In this document: in pieces, positions 51,287 to 62,735 of the stretch
Layout of the letters: every line of letters begins with the position of its first letter
Position numbering within the stretch: position 1 is the stretch's first letter
Assembly (NCBI GenBank): GCA_033557465.1
Contig: CM066040.1
Coordinates: 326,758,297 to 326,822,296 of the forward strand
From: Ichthyophis bannanicus
Taxonomy: Eukaryota > Chordata > Amphibia > Gymnophiona > Ichthyophiidae
Direction: 5' to 3'
DNA: 64,000 nucleotides
Made by a program: the position numbers and the translations under genes
The notes under the pieces: generated by a model
What the model saw: the letters and a program-made list of their open reading frames with translations, nothing else
Told to the model about the DNA's origin: nothing
Database searches by the model: none

Positions 51287-52401
51287 TGTAAGGAGTCCAA
51301 AAGTGGTTTGGACACCTTTACTCTGTCTCGGAGGTCACCCGTGGCCTGTGTCCACTGATCTCTGAGGTACCATTGAGCAGCCCGCATGTGCAGACGGGCA
51401 TTCGGAGTCACATGTACCGTGGATGCCATGTGGCCCAGGAGCCACAGGTAGTGTCTGGCGGAGACATGAGACTTGCTTTGGAACTGGTTGGCCAAGTCTA
51501 TCAGTCTGTGGGCCCTGTCTTGGGCAAGTAAGCTCTTGCCTGAAGGGTGTCTAAGCTTGCCCCTATAAACTCTAGGTTCTGTGAGGGGAGCAAAGTGGAC
51601 TTTGCGTGGTTTATGACAAAGCCCAGATGCTGAAGAAGAGAGACAGTGCGAAGAGTGGCTTGTGGGGCCTCCTGGTGAGACTGGTCCCTGATGAGCCAGT
51701 CGTCCAGGTATGGGAAGACAAAAATTCCCTGATTCCTGAGATAGACCACCACCATCACCAGGCATTTGGTGAAAACCCTGGGGGCAGAGGTTAGGCCAAA
51801 GGGATGTACCCTGTACTGAAAATGGTTTCCTCCCACCACAAATCTAAGATATTGTCTGTGGTCTGGATGAATGAGGATGTGAGTATAAGCATCCTTTAGG
51901 TCTAAGGAGCATAGCCAGTCTCCCTATCTTTTATCTGTTCCTCTCTGTCCTGTCATTATTGGCGTTCCTTTTCTGACTTTGTTTTCTCGGTAGCCACTGC
52001 TTTTTTGTATTGTACACCGCCCTGACGCCTCGGCTTGGGCAGTTTATCAAATCATGCGAATAAAGGTAAAGATAAAGTATCCCAAGGGTAAGCATCTTGA
52101 ACTTTTCCCTCTCCAGAAACTTCTTTAGGTTTCGCAAGTCTAGGATAAGCCAGAGGCCTCCTGTCCTTTTTGGTACCAGGAAGTACCTGGAGTAGAAGCC
52201 TTGCCCTTCCAGGTGGTGAGAAACCGGTTCCACCGCCTGTTCCTTTAGAAGACTTGCCAGTTCCTGAAGGAGGAGGTTCCTGTGTAGAGGGAGTCTTGGA
52301 GGCTCCCCTGGATAGTAGGAGGGGGTAGCAGGTGAAAGTGGAGCATGTAGCCCTTTTGGACTATGCTCAGTACTCAGGTATCCCCTGTGATGGCTGGCCA
52401 C
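51217..52401 (-). pseudogene. DIRS-1 reverse transcriptase, interrupted
   Basis: 52401-52085 reads LLQELASLLKEQAVEPV, RTGGLWLILDLRNLKKFL and REKFKMLTLG. After the 149-bp insert, GACTGGCTATGCTCC (51922-51908) encodes DWLCSLDLKDAYTHI. 51839-51501 carries YRVHPFGLTSAPRVFTK and PYLDDWLI, the catalytic YLDD box, then LQHLGFVINHAKSTL. 51765-51217 continues in the next frame with HMASTVHVTPNARLHMRAAQ. Broken by insertion and at least two frameshifts. Confidence 0.87.
51929..52077 (+). mobile_element. 149-bp LINE/SINE 3'-tail insertion in DIRS-1 RT
   Basis: Between TATC (51925-51928) and TATC (52078-52081) lies a segment with TTGTACACCGCCCTGACGCC and an end AATAAAGGTAAAGATAAAG. It splits TLG from DWLCSLDLKDAY of the RT. 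It is probably a truncated L2-like LINE or its SINE; the family is not certain. Confidence 0.65.
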
Positions 52402-52658
52402 CTGTAGGCGTACAGGGTCAGCCGACCCCCTGTGCTGAGTGGAGCCACCGGTGGAGGAGAGGCTATGCTGTGGAAGTCAAAACCCCGCTCTCTGCTGTGC
52501 AGGAGCCGGAGCTGGCGGCTTGGGGGTCTTCTGCCTATCGGGCCCATGTCCCTGCCCCTTGGCCTGCTGGTCCTGTTGGGGAGCTGGAGAGGTCTGATAC
52601 TGAGGGTAGGATTTGTAGGCAGCACCCTTCCTCGGGAAAAAGTGCTTCTTTCCTCAGC

Positions 52659-52730
52659 TCTTGGAAACACGATACTGGGCTTGATGGACCTTGGTCTGAC
52701 CCAGTATGGCATATCTTATGTTCTTATGTT
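52659..52730 (+). mobile_element. CR1 3'-end fragment in DIRS-1
   Basis: GATACTGGGCTTGATGGACC, then CTGACCCAGTATGGC, ending TTATGTTCTTATGTT, about 70 bp of the CR1-A tail in plus orientation, between RT and gag. Confidence 0.85.
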
Positions 52731-52977
52731 CCTTCTTTTTTTGAGAAGGGGCAGAAGTCTTTCTGGACAGCCTTGTCCTGATGAGAGTCTCAGTCTCGAT
52801 TTCTGCAGCCTTTTCAGTCATGGGCTTACCGAATAGGTTGTCACCACGGCACGGGACATCGACCAAATTGTCCTGCACCCATGACTCCAGGCCCGATGAC
52901 TGTAGCCAGGCCCGACGGCTTGCACCGATGCCGGCTGCGGCTACCTGGGCCAAAGCCTCAAAGCCATCATAGGCTGC

Positions 52978-54471
52978 TCAAGAGATAAACTTCGAGCACT
53001 CTCGGATCCCTGTTGACAAGGCTTTGAACCTCTGCAAGGGTTCCTTGGACAGGCCAGCTGAGAACTCAGCAATCTCCTTTGCCAGGTCCCTTAAGTACAT
53101 GCCCATGTACAGCTGGTAAGTCTTGACACAGCAAGATAGCATAGAGCCCTGGAAGCACTTTCTACCGAGGGCATCCAGGTTCCGGGCCTCCCGGCCGGGG
53201 AGCTCCAAGGAATGCATCTTCTCACTCTTCAGGCGGTGCATGGCCGATTCCACAACCATGGAATTGTGCGGTAGCTGCGCCTTTTGGAACCCAGGGCTCT
53301 TACAGACTCGATAAATGGAATCGACCCGTTTACTAAGAACCGGCACTGAGGCCGGTGCCTCCCACATATGGAAGAGCAGCCGTTCCAGCATCGGAGGAAC
53401 CGGTACAGTAAAGGCTTCCTTCAGAGGAAAATCATACTGGAGGGCATCGAGCTCCTTGGCTCGAGGCTCCTCCTCGGCATCCGCAGGGAATGCCAAAGCC
53501 TTGGCCATGTCCCTCACGAAGTCCTAGAACCGGGTATCCTCCAGGGGGGACCTTCTCCGAGGCTCAGACTCTGGGGAGTCCGAAGGGATGCATCAGGTCC
53601 GGAAGGTGTCAGGAGACTCCTCGTCCTCTGTCTCCCACGCCGACTCCTCCGAGGAGGAGTCGAGCAGCTCCAGCCATGTGGGCCTTGGTGCCACCCGCCC
53701 CGATGCTGAGGGCACCGGCCTCGACGATCTCGGCCCCTCACAGGAGGTCAAGGGGGACCTTGACCGAGGATCGACTCGAGACTTGAGGATCGGCTTGGCC
53801 GCCAGGGTTGACTTAGACATCGAGGTCCCGGTGGTCGGGGCAGATGCACCGGTCAGACCGGCGATCTGCATCCGCTGCTGTTCCATGAAGGCAGCCAAGC
53901 TGCTCTCCAAGGCCGTCAGTCTGAGTCCAAGCTCAGGAGACTCAGCAGCCCCTGACTCGTGCCCCGACGGCGTCGGGCCCGACGTCGGTTCTCCTGGAGG
54001 AGAGTCCACGAGGACAACAGAACTTACGCGACTCAGGGACTCCTGCTCCATGCAAGGTAGTTTGGACAGCCTCTCCGACTCCGAGAGCCCAGGGCGGCGG
54101 TCAAGGCTGCGCGACGTGGCCCTCGAGGACCCAGGGGCCTCCACCGACGCTACCCTCATGAGCTTCTTCTTCCTTTTGTGCTCCCGGGTGGGAGACCCCC
54201 CTCTCAGAGGAACCACGATGGCGCTCGGGGTCAGACTCCTGAGATGTCGAGGCCTCTGATGAAGTCCGGGCCTGGCCAGACGCAGACTTTGAAAAAATTC
54301 TTTCACGTTGCTGCTGACGGCTCCGAAGTGCCTTCGATGATATTTTGCCGCACGGGCCACAGACCAGCGGGTCATGGTCGGGCCTAAGGCATCGGAGGCA
54401 GCAGTCATGTGTGTCGTGAGAGACATAAGTTTCTTGCACCGATCACGTTTTTTGAACCCACTGGCAGCCAT
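52978..54471 (-). pseudogene. DIRS-1 gag-like protein, frameshifted
   Basis: The start MAASGFKKRDRCKK is at 54471. A frameshift near 54420 leads to HDTHDCCLRCLRPDHDPLVC (54415-54355), the conserved Cys/His block of DIRS gag. A second shift near 54170 leads to a Ser-rich acidic middle (to 53593). 53517-52978 carries the capsid-like part: ELDALQYDFPLKEAF, LERLLFHMWEAPASVPVL, NLDALGRKCFQGSMLSC, LYMGMYLRDLAKEIAEF. Role: structural protein of the retroelement particle. Confidence 0.8.
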
Positions 54472-54714
54472 CGGGGGGAAAAGGGCCCCTGCAAGGTCAA
54501 AAGGCCAGGCTGCCAGTGAAAATAACAAAAAAGGCGCGAATGCTAGTCACGAAGGACAAAAACCGAAAAGAGAAATTCTAGACTCGATACCGGTGTACCA
54601 AGCCTAGGCGGGAAGGGGAACAGGCGTCAAACCGGATAAGAAAAAGCGAAAATCACAGAAAAAAATCTACTTTTCCCGGGTGACATGAACTCACGTCCGT
54701 TGGGCTCCGTGGAA

Positions 54715-54882
54715 AAAGAAAGACTGAGCAAGATGGCACCCTTGGGCGGGAAGGGGACTACGCATGCGCGCTGCATTCCCAAAGGCTTTCTTTGAAAGCT
54801 GGGGAAATGCTCCGCACGAGGGCTCCGTCGGCGCCGATGTCACCCATATGTGAGGACTGACTTCCTGCTTGGTCCTGGAAAA
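54715..54882 (-). repeat. DIRS-1 inverted terminal repeat, right
   Basis: AGACTGAGCAAGATGGCACC, then GGCTTTCTTTGAAAGC and CACCCATATGTGAGGACTGA, inverse of 48956-49105. The end-specific tip is TTCCTGCTTGGTCCTGGAAA. As in DIRS, the two termini differ outside the shared part. Confidence 0.9.
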
Positions 54883-54889
54883 TGCTTCC

Positions 54890-56400
54890 CTCAACCACTC
54901 CTCTAAATTCCCCCAAATATTCAGCCCCAGCACTTTTGTCTTACTCTTATTAACCTTATAGCCTGACACCCCACTATACCATTTTGTTTTAGCCATGAGG
55001 ACCAGTAATGATGTAAGTGGATCCCGTTTTGTAAAGATAATATCGTCAACAGACAGTGAGACTTTATAATTGTCCTCCCCTATCATTTTCCCTTTGATAT
55101 CTCCCTGGCTCTTGACCCTCTCTGGTAGTGGTTCTTTCATCAATGTGAACAGGGGTGTCAATGGGTACTCCTGCCTCGATTCCCTACCCAAGAGGAAAGC
55201 CTTAGAGTACCCTGAGGCTGATCCCGATTCACGCCTCCAGGACCCCAACCAGGGCCTTTTATCCACTGAATATACAGTACTTCTCTCTATCCCCATTTTC
55301 ACTAACACCTGGAACATAAATTCCCACTCAACCCAGTCAAAGGCCTTTTCGGCATAGACCGTTATCAAGAGTGTATCCAGTCTGCTTTGGCATGCCAAAT
55401 CAAATCCAGCATCTTCCTCACATTATCACAGGCCTAACGCCAGGGTATGAAACTGGCTTGATCATCTCTCATCAACTTTGATAAGAGTATCTGCAGCCAG
55501 CTAGCCAACACTTTTGCCAATAATTTTGTGTCCAGATTTATCAGGGAGATGGGTCTGCATGACCCACATACACCGACAGCCTTTCTGGGTTTTGGTAATT
55601 GATGATCCCTGCCATATTCATAGAATGAGGCACCCTTCTCCTTCTACTATAGCACTGAACAGCCACTCTAAAGGCTCAAACAATTGCTCCTGGAACTTCT
55701 CTTAGAACTTGGCCATCAGGCCATCTAGGCCCAAGGCCTTGCCCACCTTTAAAGACTTTATCACTGCTAGGATTTCCTGCTGGGTAATTTCCTTATTCAG
55801 TAGCTCCACCTCCTCCTCTGTTAACTGAGATAATGGACGAATATTCCTCATCTTTTTCCTTCCTTCCCTCCCTCCATCTCCCTGGAGTATAGCTTAGCAA
55901 AGAAGTACTGAAAGACCTTCCTAATTTTCTGGGAGCCATATGCCATCATACCCTTGGAGTCTCATATCCTTAATACCTGCTGTTGCTTAATTCTCTCACA
56001 ATTCCCATGCTTGAAATGGGATTGTTTTGCTAATTCCAGGTTACAGGCCATCTCCTTAGCTCGCAGCTCTCAATCTCCAAACCCAGCCCCTCCAGCACCT
56101 TTAGACAGGAAGACCTTGTGTTCCTTTTCTTTCTCTTTAAATTTGCCTCCCTCCTTCTCTTTAAGACAACCGCCACCCCTATAAAGTGGCCTCTAACCAC
56201 CACCTTCATGCTGCTGCTCATCTCCCTATGTGGTAGCCCGACTCCCACATTACAGCATGTGTAATCCTTTCTCTACATTCCTGTACCTCCGAGAGGGAAT
56301 CCTTCCCTCTTCCCTTCCCAGCTCCAACTTAAGGCTCACCGGATATGTCAAACCACATTACCTAGTCAATTGCCACCCCCTCCACATTATACACTAATGC
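54890..56400 (-). pseudogene. L1-type ORF2 reverse transcriptase, decayed
   Basis: 55398-54900 reads AEKAFDWVEWEFMFQVLVKM (RT motif A region), SRQEYPLTPLFTLM (QGxPLSPLLF-type block), YKVSLSVDDIIF (the catalytic YADD appears as SVDD) and GVSGYKVNKSKTKVL. Upstream 56270-55400 contains further RT N-terminal sequence with many stops. It continues into 48917-47272 across DIRS-1. The catalytic box change and stops show decay. Confidence 0.8.
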
Positions 56401-56439
56401 CTCATCCACCCACATCATATCCAATTTATTATATGAATT

Positions 56440-56995
56440 ATGCGGGCAAGATCATCACAAGCACCTGTACTCCAGCAACTCCACTGGTTGCCCATACACG
56501 AGCACACACGATACAAAGCAATTTTCAACATATTTAAAATCATTAACGACATTTCAGCCAACGCCCTTCAAAATCTTGTAATCAGGGACACCAGCATGAG
56601 ACTTAGGAGAAGCAACATGAGCAATAGGATCGTCACCCCTGTAGAATTCCAGAGAACCAATCATGCCACATCCAGAAGAGCACCGTCCCTCTATGCACCG
56701 GAGCTATGGAATGCCCTACCCAATGTCATGAGAGCCACAAGAGACATTAAAGACTTCCAAGGGATGCTCAAGACCATTCTTTTCGCAGAATGCTACCAAC
56801 TCTCCCAGGGCACATAGCCTGGCTTTAGGAATGACCACACAGTCTGCAACTGACTCATTTAATTGTAAATACTCTTAGACGTTTATTTCCCCTCCATCCG
56901 TTCCCCCCATCCTTTATAAATGTACCCAACCTAGTTCACTGTAAACCACTTTGATTGAAGGATAAGGTGGTGTATAAAACTGGTTAAATAAATAA
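56440..56995 (+). mobile_element. L2-type LINE 3' end (L2-d)
   Basis: Plus-strand C-terminal ORF2: VLQQLHWLPIHEHTRYKAIF, then SLYAPELWNALPNVMRA and FQGMLKTILFAECYQL, stop at 56817. The 3' end is GTAAACCACTTTGATTGAAG, then AAATAAATAAG. The open stretch is 125 codons, and the RT palm is missing. Confidence 0.85.
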
Positions 56996-56999
56996 GAGT

Positions 57000-58290
57000 A
57001 GAAAGTATAATTCCTTCTTGTTACGTTCCCCAATCTCCACATATCCATTCACCCTAGACAGTCCACCATCCTCAGCAGACATCTTCTATACACTCATTCA
57101 TATACTCACTACTACCTATCATTTGTATAGCGCTACAAGGCATACACAGCCCTCCCACAGATGCTCCATCCAAATTACCATGGCACTGCAGCTCCATGCA
57201 GGAGCTGCGATCCCCGGCGATCCTCCAAAACATGCTTTCCTCACAGCCTGACCCCCGATCAGGCCTACCGTGGCCAGGATCGGGCTGCAGAGAACCTCCC
57301 TGCACCCCTCACCTTTTTGGGGGGGCCCAGGCTCCAGCATCTCCTGTCTACATTGCAGACCCCGGACGTGCAGGGCTCATCTCTGAATTGACCCTGTATG
57401 TCCGGGGACAGTCGCCACCTACTGCCTACCTGTGTTCCTCCCCCTCCTGCCTATGAACAGAGCTCCCCGCACAAGTCGGTTCTACGTGTGTGGAGCTCTG
57501 TTCCCACCAGTGTGATTCAGGCATTTAGCAGGGTTCAACATCTGGATTGGACGTCCAGACCTGTTAACGAGGATCAGAATGATCCTAACAGTGTCTATAC
57601 ACTATGGGAGGCATTCTGTCCTGTGAATAGTGAGGATGGACGCCCGGGCTGGACATCCAACCCATCTTCAGTTGCTTACCCTGATTCTGAGGCCAGCACT
57701 CCCCGCACATACACAGCGGTTGTACGGGGAGCACTGTATGTGGGCGGGAGGAGGTGGTGCAGGTAAGTGGCCAGCTGCCAGAACATACAGGGCCTATTCT
57801 GGACAGGTCCCTGTACGTTCCCTGGCACCAAGAAGCACATCTGGCATATTCCAACCCTGAGGGCCTCTCTCCTAGCATGCCAACACCACATCTATGGCAT
57901 CACTGTGCCCTTGCAGCCATGATGCCACTGGTGCAGCCTGGACAGTGGTTGCAGGGGCTGAAATGCGGCATAGGAGTCCGAGTCGTCATTGCCATGGTGC
58001 GAGGATGCCACCACTCCCTCGCTCCAGCAGTGGCATCCTGGCATGGAGATGGGCAACTCCCTGTACGTCAATCTACCCAGCATATGGGGAGAGCCCAAAC
58101 GCGCATCTGATTCCATTGTCGTGAGTACATCCGGGCCCCACAGCAGCGGAATCAGGTCTATCTCTGGCTCGTCCACATTTTGGATGGACAAAGCGGTCAA
58201 GCGTGTGGGGCCAGAATCGACCTCCATGCATATCGATTCCTTCCTGACCCCAGATGGACAATCAGCATCCATCTGTGCCTTTCCTAGAGT
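57000..58290. other. Unassigned GC-rich segment with a short repeat tail
   Basis: 57118-57150 matches the inverse of the AGCGCTATA tail family (TTTGTATAGCGCTACAAGGC). The rest is GC-rich with overlapping frames of up to 126 codons on both strands and no recognised domain. Loosely repeated GGACGTCCA/GGACATCC motifs occur near 57548, 57638 and 57651. It could be an unrecognised element or a captured segment. Confidence 0.3.
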
Positions 58291-59560
58291 CTAATACAGG
58301 GCTCCTATGAACCTCACAAATTACAGTGCTTCCTCTCCCTCCTCCCTAAATACCAACAAGAGCATTCATACTGCGCTGGTAGACTGAGAGGAATAAATAA
58401 CACATCCACTCACCCAGCTCAGGGCCTTCAGGAGTTAATGGCAAAGAGGAGTTGGGGGTCAGGGTTTTTTTTTCCCTGGTTCAATTACTATAGCCAGCTC
58501 CCTGAATCTGGTACTCATTTTTGTACAATTGCCTCTTTATTCCTTACCAGAGAAAGCTGCTTTCCCCCTCTGATCTCCCCCTCCAGCCATTCCCTGCAGA
58601 GTTTGGCTAGGCAGGGCAGGTTTTGCATTCCACCGCTGAACTGTTAAATCTGGGGGGTGAGAGGTCCAGACAGGAGATGGGGAACTTGGCCAAACCTAGT
58701 ACAACAATGAGTACTGCATTTAGCTGAAGTCAAGTGGAAAACAAAATCCTGGCAATCTGGGAGTGCAAACACAAGCACACGAGGGGCTTTCCCTTCTTTT
58801 CTAACCCTCATCTCTGCTATCTACATTGTGCATTATAACCCACAGAGGGAGATACATCCAATCAGATGGGCAGAATGTCATATAAAAGCTAAAATTATTG
58901 CCTCTCTCTCTCTTTACCTCAACTAAGCATCTTTTTTCTTGTTTATATCCATTTTTCTCTCTCTGGTCCATCCGTTTTCTCATTTCATCCATCTATCTAT
59001 CTTTCTCTGTCTCCTCCAGCTATAAGCTCTAGATACTGGGGGCTGGCATGCAGTAATGGGTCCTGGTTCCAACAGTAGGCTTAGAGCCGAGCCTATTCTG
59101 ACGGGTTCTGCAATGCACAGCTGTCTCAACCAAACAGTATTATGGGGGTCACAGATACTTTGCTCTATTGAATCGTACTAAGGTTTTAGTTACATATATA
59201 TGAGAGATATGTCCTTCAATAAAAAAGGAGAGGCTGCTTTTTGCCATGATCTCTTTATGGAGAAGATTGGATCCTTCCTGTTCAGGAATACCAAAAACAG
59301 ATCCACCATGTGTAGTTAGTATTCAGGGAAGAGCTTGTCTGCCACATCTTGATCGTGGGGCCATACAGAAGGGGTCAGCAGGTAGCGTCTCCCCAACTCA
59401 GGTGTAGGATATCACGCCTTCATGCTGGCTCAGGTAGTATATGACTACCTGGTTGTCAGTCTGAACTAGGGTAATATGTTGGTCACTCAATTTCTAAAAG
59501 ACTTTAGGCACTTAATATAGCCTTTATCTCCATGATCTTGATGGAAATTTATTTTAGTTT
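58291..59560. other. Unassigned, with CT and ATCT microsatellites
   Basis: A CT run at 58900-58916 and ATCTATCTATCT at 58986-59000 are the only clear features. A degenerate stretch at 59350-59500 (GGTTGTCAGTCTGAACTAGG) resembles the inverse RNase H region of the DIRS elements (GATTGTCCGTCTGAATTAGG at 51034), so a DIRS fragment may lie here. Confidence 0.4.
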
Positions 59561-59759
59561 TCAATTGTAGTTACATAGTAATATAGTAAATGACGGCAGA
59601 TAAAGACCAGCATGGTCCATCCAGTCTGCCCAGCAATAAGGCAAGAGTAGGTGCACCTGATGCTCTGTGCAGGTTACCCCTCCCCATGTCTTTGTTTAGG
59701 GGTGGACCCACCACTCCATGTAGTACACCCCTATTTGTTGAGAAGTTAGATAGTTCCGT

Positions 59760-60391
59760 TTATTTTGGTTTTATCCTGTTGCTGTAAAGGGATCCGCTGT
59801 GCTTGTCCCATGCTGTTTTGAATTCCGTCACCGTGTTTGCCCCCACCACTTCCATCGGGAGGGCATTCCAAGCATCCACCACCCTTTCAGTGAAAAAATA
59901 TTTCCTAACATTGCCTTTCAATTTTCCACCTTGCAGCTTCATGTTATGCCCTCTAGTTTTGCAGCTTCCCCGTCTTTGGAAGAGGTTTGTTTGTTCATCG
60001 TTCCTCTTTAAGTATTTAAAGGTCTGAATCATATCTCCCCTATCCCTCCTCTCCTCCAAAGTGTACATATTTAAGTCTTCAAGACTCTTCTCATAAGGTT
60101 TCTTACGCAGGCTCCAAATCATTTTGGTCGCCTTCCTCTGAACACTTTCCAGTCTTTTACATCTTTTGCAAGATATGGTCTCTAAAACTGAACACAGTAT
60201 TCCAGGTGAGGCCTCACCAGCGACCTGTACAGTGGCATAAGTACCTCTTCCTTTCTGCTGGTAATCCCTCTTTGTATGCAGCCCAACATCCTCCTGGCTT
60301 TTGCCACCGCCTTGTCGCACTGTTTTGCCACCTTGAGATCATCAGAGATAATCACACCAAGGTCTTTTTCCTGAACCATGCACACCAACAT
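59760..60391 (-). pseudogene. CR1-B ORF2 C-terminal part, frameshifted
   Basis: 60391-60182 reads EKDLGVIISDDLKVAKQ, then KARRMLGCIQRG and LVRPHLEYCVQF. After a frameshift near 60180, 60150-59760 reads CKRLESVQRKATKMIW, YTLEERRDRGDMIQTFKYL and RKYFFTERVVDAWNALP to the stop. The same order is found in CR1-A and CR1-C. Confidence 0.85.
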
Positions 60392-60487
60392 CTCGCCCCC
60401 TATTGCCTACATTTCCCTTGGATTTCTGCTACCTAAGTGCATGACACTGCACTTTTTTGCATTAAATCGTCATTGCCAAGCATTTGA

Positions 60488-61504
60488 TCATTCTTCCAGC
60501 TTTTGTAGATCTTTCCTCATGTTATCCACTCCCTCGGGGGAGTCCACTCTGTTGCAAATTTTTGTGTCATCTGCAAAAACACAGACTTTTCCATTCAGAT
60601 TTTCAGCAATATCACTCACAAATACATTGAACAGTGCAGGACCCATGACCGAACCCTGGGGCACCCCGCTAATCACCTTCCCCTCATCCGAGTGAGCTCC
60701 ATGTACCATCACCCTCTGGTGTCTGTCAGTCAACCAATTTCTAATCCAGTTTACTATCTTGGTACCTATCCCCAAACTACTGAGTTTATTGACAAGCCTC
60801 CTATGAGGAACAGTATCAAAGGCTTTGCTGAAATCCAGGTAGATGACATCCATCGCATGCCCCTGATCTAGTTCCTTGGTCACCCAGTCAAAGAACTCAA
60901 TCAGATTTGTTTGGCAAGACCGTCCTTCAGTAAAACCATGTTGTCTCGGATCTTGCAACCTGTTAGTTTTGAGAAAGTTCACTATTTGCTCTTTCAGGAG
61001 CGCCTCCATTACTTTTCCCGACACCGAGGTAAGGCTCACGGGTCTGTAGTTTGACACTTCTTCCCTGTTGCCACTTTTGTGTAGAGGTACGACATCAGCC
61101 ATTCTCCAGTCCTGAGGAACCTCTCCTGTTTCCAAGGATCTGTTGAATACATCCTTTAACGGCCCTGGAAGAACCTCTCTGAGCTCTTTCAGTATCCTGG
61201 GATGTATCCCATCCGGTCCCATGGCTTTGCCCACTTTCAGTTTAGCAAGTTGTTCCAACACCTCATCTTCTGTGAATGGTGTGGTATCTACTTCGTTCCC
61301 ATTTTTATATTTGGGAGTCACAGCTGGTCCATCTCCAGGATTTTCTTTAGTAAAAACAGAGCAGAAGTATTTGTTTAGCAATTTTGCTTTTTCTGTCACT
61401 TTCCATGAGTCCTTTCCCAGCACTTCTGAGTCCTGCAATTCCAACTCTGATCTTCTTCCTTTCCCGAATATACCTGAAGAAAGTTTTGTCGCCACCCTTA
61501 ACAT
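60488..61504 (-). pseudogene. CR1-B reverse transcriptase domain, open frame
   Basis: 338 codons open. GPDGIHPRILKEL (96-108), NYRPVSLTSVSGKVMEAL (152-169), QHGFTEGRSCQTNLIEFF (188-205), IYLDFSKAFDTVPH with motif A Asp 224, SGVPQGSVMGPALFNVF (279-295), CVFADDTKI with FADD 310-313. It stops after KDLQKLEE, where related copies continue into KWQMKFNV. A stop or frameshift near 60487 therefore separates palm from thumb. Catalytic residues are intact, but the ORF2 as a whole is broken and truncated. Confidence 0.88.
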
Positions 61505-61543
61505 CTTTAGCCATCCTTTCTTCTGCCTTTGATTTGGCTATCC

Positions 61544-62136
61544 TTATTTCTCTTTTTGACTCTTTGAGTTTGATCCTGTAATCATTTCTGTGTTCTTCTG
61601 TTTACAAGCTTTTGAATTTTGCAAAAGCTGTGTTTTTTGCATTTGAGCCGCCACTTCTTTAGAAAACCAAATAGGTTTCCTTCTCCTCTTGTTTTTGTTT
61701 ACTTTTTTAACATATTTGTCTGTTGCCCCTTTTATTGCCACCTTTAGTTTATCCCATTGCAATTCCACTTCCTTTATCTCCTTCCACCCTGTCATCTCCT
61801 CCTTTAGGTACTTGGCCATTTTATTGAAGTCAGTGTTTTTGAAGTTTAGGACTTTGAACTTGCTATTTTTGGCCTGTACCCTGGCTTTTATCTCAACCAC
61901 ACTGTGTAATGATCGCTGTTGCTCACAGGGGTACTCACGCAGACATCTGACATGCTATCACCGTTGGTGAGCACTAAATCCAGCGTTGAGCTTTCCCTGG
62001 TTGGTTCCATGACCATTTGTCTAAGTGATGCATCCTGGAGAGCATCTACAATTTTTTTGCTTCTTTCCAGATGTGCAGAAGGAGTAATCCAATCCACATC
62101 AGGTAGATTAAAGTCACCCAAAATGATTAAAATCAA
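61544..62136 (-). pseudogene. CR1-B endonuclease remnant and linker
   Basis: 62136-61888 carries GDFNLPDVDW, STLDLVLTNGDSMS and NSDHYTVWL, the C-terminal half of an APE-type endonuclease with its catalytic Asp-His. 61900-61544 in another frame is the basic linker (WKEIKEVELQWDKLKVAIKG, NKNKRRRKPIWFSKEVAA). The N-terminal half of the domain is missing. Confidence 0.85.
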
Positions 62137-62149
62137 GTTAAAATCAAGC

Positions 62150-62330
62150 TAGAGGCAGATACAGTAGTTATTTCCTGGCTCTGGGCAGGCTTACAATCTA
62201 ATTTGTACACTACGTAATGAAGGGTTATGTGACTAGCCTGAGGTCACAAAAAGTGCCAGTGGGATTCTAACCTGACGTCCTTGGTTCTTAGCCAATTGCT
62301 CTAACCATTAGGCTACTCCTCCACTTATGT
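62150..62330 (-). mobile_element. tRNA-derived SINE
   Basis: The minus-strand head GTGGAGGAGTAGCCTAATGG ends ~62324. The B-box-like GTTAGAATCCC follows, then the body with GTGACCTCAGGCTAGTCACA. It abuts the truncated end of CR1-B. Confidence 0.8.
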
Positions 62331-62389
62331 GGCCATGAAGCCCTTGTGGTCACTGGGATATTTGGGTCCACTGGGCTTGTCTCAGGCAG

Positions 62390-62535
62390 AATGGAGTAGA
62401 GGTATAGCCTAATGAATAGAGCAGTATGCTGTGAGCCAGAGAAGTCAGCTTTCAAATCCTGCTTCTCCCGCTTATGTTCTTTGTAACCTTGGGCAAATCG
62501 TGTCACTCTCCGTTGCTTCAGAAACACATTTAAAG
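62390..62535 (+). mobile_element. tRNA-derived SINE, plus strand
   Basis: TAGCCTAATGAATAGAGCAG (A-box side), CTTTCAAATCCTGC (B-box side), then TTTGTAACCTTGGGCAAATC. It lies head to head with the SINE at 62150-62330 across a ~60-bp gap. Shorter than the other copies. Confidence 0.75.
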
Positions 62536-62735
62536 GGCAGTATTCACTAGGGTGACTGCAGCTGACAGATGCCTGGCCAAAAGGTATGTGGTGCAGCCCT
62601 GAATTTCCAGCCCAAACAATTTATGCGGTTAAGTTAAGCATCAACCGCATAATTCATTTTGAATATTTAACTCATAGATGGTGATCTTTCTGGGGCAGGA
62701 AAATACCTGCTGTAGCTGAATGTATCTCACCTTAG

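Larger units (their letters stand above)
48918..54882 (-). mobile_element. DIRS-1: near-complete DIRS-type retrotransposon
   Basis: Minus strand: inverted terminal repeat, gag (54471-52978), RT (52401-51217), RNase H plus tyrosine recombinase (51286-49410), internal complementary region (49165-49275), second terminal repeat. No target-site duplication is expected for DIRS and none is seen. It lies in an L1-type LINE. Two small insertions (51929-52077 and 52659-52730) plus a few frameshifts inactivate it. The layout is complete, so it is the reference for DIRS-2 and DIRS-3. Confidence 0.92.
47272..56400 (-). mobile_element. L1/Tx1-type LINE, split by DIRS-1 and others
   Basis: Minus strand. 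The 3' end at ~47272 has the AATCAATAAAAGTAAG signal. The ORF2 C-terminal side is visible at 48917-48780 (RYLGINL-type block, then LSFRL-SWIWKNG). DIRS-1 interrupts from 48918 to 54882, and ORF2 RT resumes at 54890-56270. A CR1 tail (47510-47630) and a SINE (48530-48755) add to the interruptions. Multiple stops. It differs from the HAL1-like element, which lacks any ORF2. Confidence 0.78.
59565..62148 (-). mobile_element. CR1 LINE, second lineage (CR1-B), 5'-truncated
   Basis: Minus strand. The 3' end ACATAGTAATATAGTAAATG differs from CR1-A, so this is a separate lineage related to CR1-C. Order: partial endonuclease (62136-61888), linker (61900-61544), RT (61504-60488), thumb and C-terminus (60391-59760), 3' end ~59565. 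Truncated within the endonuclease at ~62148. Relatively well preserved, with a full-length open RT palm. Confidence 0.88.

Noticed and set aside
57398..58294. Several 70-126-codon frames on both strands as possible genes
   Set aside because: GC-rich sequence lengthens chance frames. They overlap one another and none shows a motif.
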